A DNA stretch of 64,000 nt, taken from NCBI RefSeq assembly GCF_902497785.1, contig NZ_CABVHK010000001.1:372001-436000 (forward strand). Direction: 5' to 3'. Of the stretch, positions 61,450 to 64,000 are shown piece by piece. The position numbers were made by a program, and so were the translations under genes. Within the stretch, counting starts at the first letter, position 1. Every line of letters starts with the position of its first letter. The notes beneath the pieces were generated by a model. The model did no database searches. It saw only the letters and a list, made by a program, of their open reading frames with translations, and was not told the DNA's origin. The stretch comes from Pseudomonas fluorescens. Lineage in GTDB: Bacteria; Pseudomonadota; Gammaproteobacteria; Pseudomonadales; Pseudomonadaceae.

Positions 61450-62652
61450 ATGCGCATCGCTTATTTCATCAATCAATACCCCAAGGTCAGCCATAGTTTC
61501 ATTCGTCGCGAGATATTGGCCTTGGAGCGTCAGGGCTTCGAGGTGCAGCGCATTGCCCTGCGCGGTTGGGATGCCGAGTTGGTGGATGGTGAAGACGTAG
61601 CCGAACGCGATAAAACCCGGTATGTGTTGCAGGACGGAGTCAAAGGGCTGGCCGTGCCGGTGCTACAGGCCTTGCGCGCCGAGCCGCGCCGCTTCTTTGC
61701 GGCATTGTGGCTTGCGTTGCGCATGGGGCGGCGCGCGGATCGGCCGTGGCCCTATCATTTGGTTTATCTGGCCGAAGCGTGCCTTGTGCTGAACTGGTTA
61801 CGGGCGTTCGGCGCGGAGCACGTGCATGCACATTTCGGCACCAACTCCACCGAGGTGGTGATGCTGGCCAACGCACTTGGCGGGCCGGCGTACAGCTTCA
61901 CCGTGCACGGCCCGGAAGAGTTCGACAAACCGCAATCCATTTACCTGGGCGAGAAAGTCCGGCGTGCGGCGTTTGTCGCCGCGATCAGCTCTTATGGGCG
62001 CAGCCAGCTGTATCGCTGGGTGGCGCATACCCATTGGGAAAAGGTCAAGGTGGTGCACTGCGGGCTGGAGCGGGCGTTTCACGAGGTGCCGGCCGTCGCC
62101 ATGCCGTCCGTGCCGCGATTGGTGTGTGTCGGGCGCTTGTGCGAGCAGAAAGGCCAGCTGTTGTTGCTCGAGGCCGCGCGCATTCTGGCGGAGCAAGGCG
62201 TAGAGTTTGAACTGGTGCTGGCCGGTGACGGGGAAATGCGTGGGCAAATCGAGGCCCTGATTGTCCTGCATGGCCTGCAATCGCGGGTGCGCATTACCGG
62301 CTGGATCAGCAGCGATCAGGTGCGCGCGCAAATCCTTGCGGCGCGCGCCATGGTGTTGCCGAGTTTTGCCGAAGGCTTGCCGGTGGTGATCATGGAGGCC
62401 ATGGCGTTGCGCCGACCGGTATTGACGACCTATGTGGCGGGCATTCCCGAGCTCGTCAGTCCGGGTGAAAACGGCTGGTTGTTTCCAGCAGGCGCGGTGG
62501 ACGAGTTGGCGGCGGCGATGGCGGACTGCCTCGCGCAACCGGCCGAGGTGTTGCAGCGGATGGGCGAGTCGGCTTATCAGAAAGTGCTGGAGCGCCACGA
62601 TATCGATACCGAAGCGGCCAAGTTGGCCAGTTTGTTGAGGGCGCACGCATGA
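61450..62652 (+). CDS. GT4-family glycosyltransferase (colanic-acid WcaL-like)
   Basis: A 400-residue group 1 glycosyltransferase with IAYFINQYPKVSHSFIRREI at the N-terminus, HVHAHFGTNSTEVV in the first domain and PSFAEGLPVVIMEAMALRRPV (E-x7-E) in the second. The stop overlaps the next gene's start by 4 bases. Confidence 0.92.
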   Translation: MRIAYFINQYPKVSHSFIRREILALERQGFEVQRIALRGWDAELVDGEDVAERDKTRYVLQDGVKGLAVPVLQALRAEPRRFFAALWLALRMGRRADRPWPYHLVYLAEACLVLNWLRAFGAEHVHAHFGTNSTEVVMLANALGGPAYSFTVHGPEEFDKPQSIYLGEKVRRAAFVAAISSYGRSQLYRWVAHTHWEKVKVVHCGLERAFHEVPAVAMPSVPRLVCVGRLCEQKGQLLLLEAARILAEQGVEFELVLAGDGEMRGQIEALIVLHGLQSRVRITGWISSDQVRAQILAARAMVLPSFAEGLPVVIMEAMALRRPVLTTYVAGIPELVSPGENGWLFPAGAVDELAAAMADCLAQPAEVLQRMGESAYQKVLERHDIDTEAAKLASLLRAHA

Positions 62653-63839
62653 TCACATTATTGGGTTGGTTGTTCAGTGCGCTGCTGGTGATCATCATCC
62701 TGCCAGTGTTGGTGCTGTTTGCGCAGGTGCTGCTGGCCTGCCTGCCTGGGCGGACTCGCGCGCAGGCACCGGCGGGCCCGCGACCGCGGGTGGCGGTGTT
62801 GGTACCGGCCCACAATGAATCCTCGCTCATCGTCGCCACGTTAAACAGCATTCGGCCGCAGTTGGTCGAGGGCGACCGCCTGTTGGTGGTGGCGGACAAC
62901 TGCTCTGACGACACCGCCGCCCAGGCCCGAGCCGCCGGTGCCGAAGCCGTGGAGCGCCACAATGATCAACAGCGCGGCAAAGGTTACGCGCTGGACTTTG
63001 GCGTGCGTCATCTGGCTGCCGATGCGCCTGACGTATTGACCATCGTCGATGCTGATTGCGTGATCAGTGAGGGCTTTATCGAGCGTCTGGCAACCTGTTG
63101 CTTCGATTCGGGGCGGCCCACGCAGGCGCTGAATCTGATGCATGCGCCCGACGGCTCCGGGCTGAAAGTCCAGATTGCCGAGTTTGCGTGGTGTGTGAAG
63201 AATCAGGTTCGGGCACTGGGTTGGACCCGGCTCGGATTGCCCTGTCCGTTGATGGGGACGGGCATGGCATTTGTCTGGCGAGACCTGGCATTGATCGATT
63301 TGGCCAGCGGCCATATCGTCGAAGATCTGAAGATGGGCCTGGATTTCTGCCGAAGCGGGAAGCCGCCGTTGTTTTGTCCCGATGCCTTGGTGAGCAGTTA
63401 TTTTCCACGCAGCGATGAAGGCTTGGGTACGCAACGTACGCGCTGGGAACATGGTCATCTCGGGGTCATCCTCAATGACGCACCGAAGCTGTTCGTGGAG
63501 TCGCTGGGTCGGTTCAACGGGAATCTGTTGGCGATGACCGTTGACCTGGTGGTCCCGCCGTTGGCCCTGTTGACATTGATACTGGTGGCAGCCTTTGGTT
63601 TGTCGTGGCTGATCGTCCTGCTGGGCGGACCCTTGGCGCCGGCATTGATAGCGACTGTCGGGCTGGTCATCCTCGGCGTAACGATCCTGTTGGCATGGAG
63701 TCGGTTCGGTCGCCGGATCATCGCTTTTTCGACGTTGTTGTATGCACCGTTCTACGCGTTGAAAAAGATCCCCCTGTACATCGGGTTTGTGGTCAAGCGT
63801 CAGGTTGGATGGGTACGTTCGAAGAGAGATGACAACTGA
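62649..63839 (+). CDS. Membrane family 2 glycosyltransferase
   Basis: A 396-residue GT2: one N-terminal helix (about 1-28), VAVLVPAHNES, donor site RLLVVADNCSDDTA, DADCVIS metal motif, later RTRWEHGH (QxxRW-like) and three C-terminal helices (about 300-370). Overlaps its neighbours by 4 bases and 1 base. Confidence 0.9.
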   Translation: MITLLGWLFSALLVIIILPVLVLFAQVLLACLPGRTRAQAPAGPRPRVAVLVPAHNESSLIVATLNSIRPQLVEGDRLLVVADNCSDDTAAQARAAGAEAVERHNDQQRGKGYALDFGVRHLAADAPDVLTIVDADCVISEGFIERLATCCFDSGRPTQALNLMHAPDGSGLKVQIAEFAWCVKNQVRALGWTRLGLPCPLMGTGMAFVWRDLALIDLASGHIVEDLKMGLDFCRSGKPPLFCPDALVSSYFPRSDEGLGTQRTRWEHGHLGVILNDAPKLFVESLGRFNGNLLAMTVDLVVPPLALLTLILVAAFGLSWLIVLLGGPLAPALIATVGLVILGVTILLAWSRFGRRIIAFSTLLYAPFYALKKIPLYIGFVVKRQVGWVRSKRDDN

Positions 63840-64000
63840 TGCGCTCTTCTTCATGGCAGCACAGTTGGCAGACGATTATCCAGAAACTCAGGGTAGTCCG
63901 CGATTCGGCTGACGAACAAGCGTTGCTGGCGGCTTTATCCGAATCAGAAGGGGCGACGGTGCTTGGGTTCGTCAACGCCCATGCCATGAACCTGGTCACG
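63839..64000 (+). CDS. WecG/TagA/CpsF-type glycosyltransferase, 5' part (runs off the window)
   Basis: Only the first 54 codons are present (starts MRSSSWQHSWQ). The segment GATVLGFVNAHAMNLV resembles the start of the GT26 Rossmann core of WecG/TagA/CpsF proteins. The start overlaps the previous stop by one base (TGATG). The assignment rests on a short stretch. Confidence 0.5.
   Translation, partial: MRSSSWQHSWQTIIQKLRVVRDSADEQALLAALSESEGATVLGFVNAHAMNLVT

Overview
The window looks like a chromosomal segment of a Pseudomonas species, most probably of the P. fluorescens complex. The support is high-GC coding DNA packed on both strands, at least eleven Pseudomonas-type REP hairpin pairs between genes, a bacterial phosphatidylcholine synthase, LigD, DUF2790 proteins and a long exopolysaccharide locus. 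No tRNA, rRNA, CRISPR array, prophage or intact insertion sequence was recognised. All assignments come from reading the sequence; no database search was run.

Layout. 0.5-7.6 kb: a PotF-like polyamine-binding protein, a reverse transsulfuration pair (cystathionine beta-synthase and a gamma-lyase/synthase), an exported cupin, and an MFS exporter with a divergent LysR regulator. 8.1-12.8 kb: a four-gene operon combining a zinc-ribbon plus degenerate-GGDEF protein, a processive GT2 synthase, a periplasmic protein and a HlyD-like protein. This is a candidate undescribed polysaccharide system. 12.8-18 kb: small proteins, a lipoprotein, ThpR, a sirtuin and a methyltransferase. 18.2-21.3 kb: a FmdA/AmdA amidase with a zinc-ribbon insert, then a DUF692 (MNIO) plus DUF2063 pair with no visible precursor peptide. 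21.4-23.6 kb: a phospholipid operon (CdsA-like, PlsC-like, CDP-alcohol transferase). 23.7-28 kb: an OmpR-type two-component system, two small exported di-cysteine proteins and a CcdA-thioredoxin fusion. 28-40.7 kb: an AraC-controlled DUF4242/methyltransferase unit, a large inverted repeat, Pcs, a haem-oxygenase-like redox enzyme with a methyltransferase, LigD, an AhpD-like protein and a second AraC regulator.

41-64 kb: an exopolysaccharide locus that runs off the right edge. It holds a small protein with a VPLPA/PEP-CTERM-like tail, export proteins (Wza-like, beta-barrel, Wzz-like, CpsD-like), GalE, a glycoside hydrolase, a Wzy-like polymerase, two nearly identical flippase genes, a GMC oxidoreductase with a small Tat-signal partner, two acetyltransferases, five glycosyltransferases, a VirK/YbjX protein and the start of a WecG/TagA-type transferase. 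The flippase genes lie in 1.47-kb direct repeats flanking a GT4 gene. After the first copy lies a scar in which the start and end of the GMC gene are fused.

A direct repeat GTATC-N5-GTATC occurs upstream of the cupin, upstream of the amidase, and twice between the response regulator and the DUF2790 gene. It is the best candidate for the operator of the window's own two-component system.
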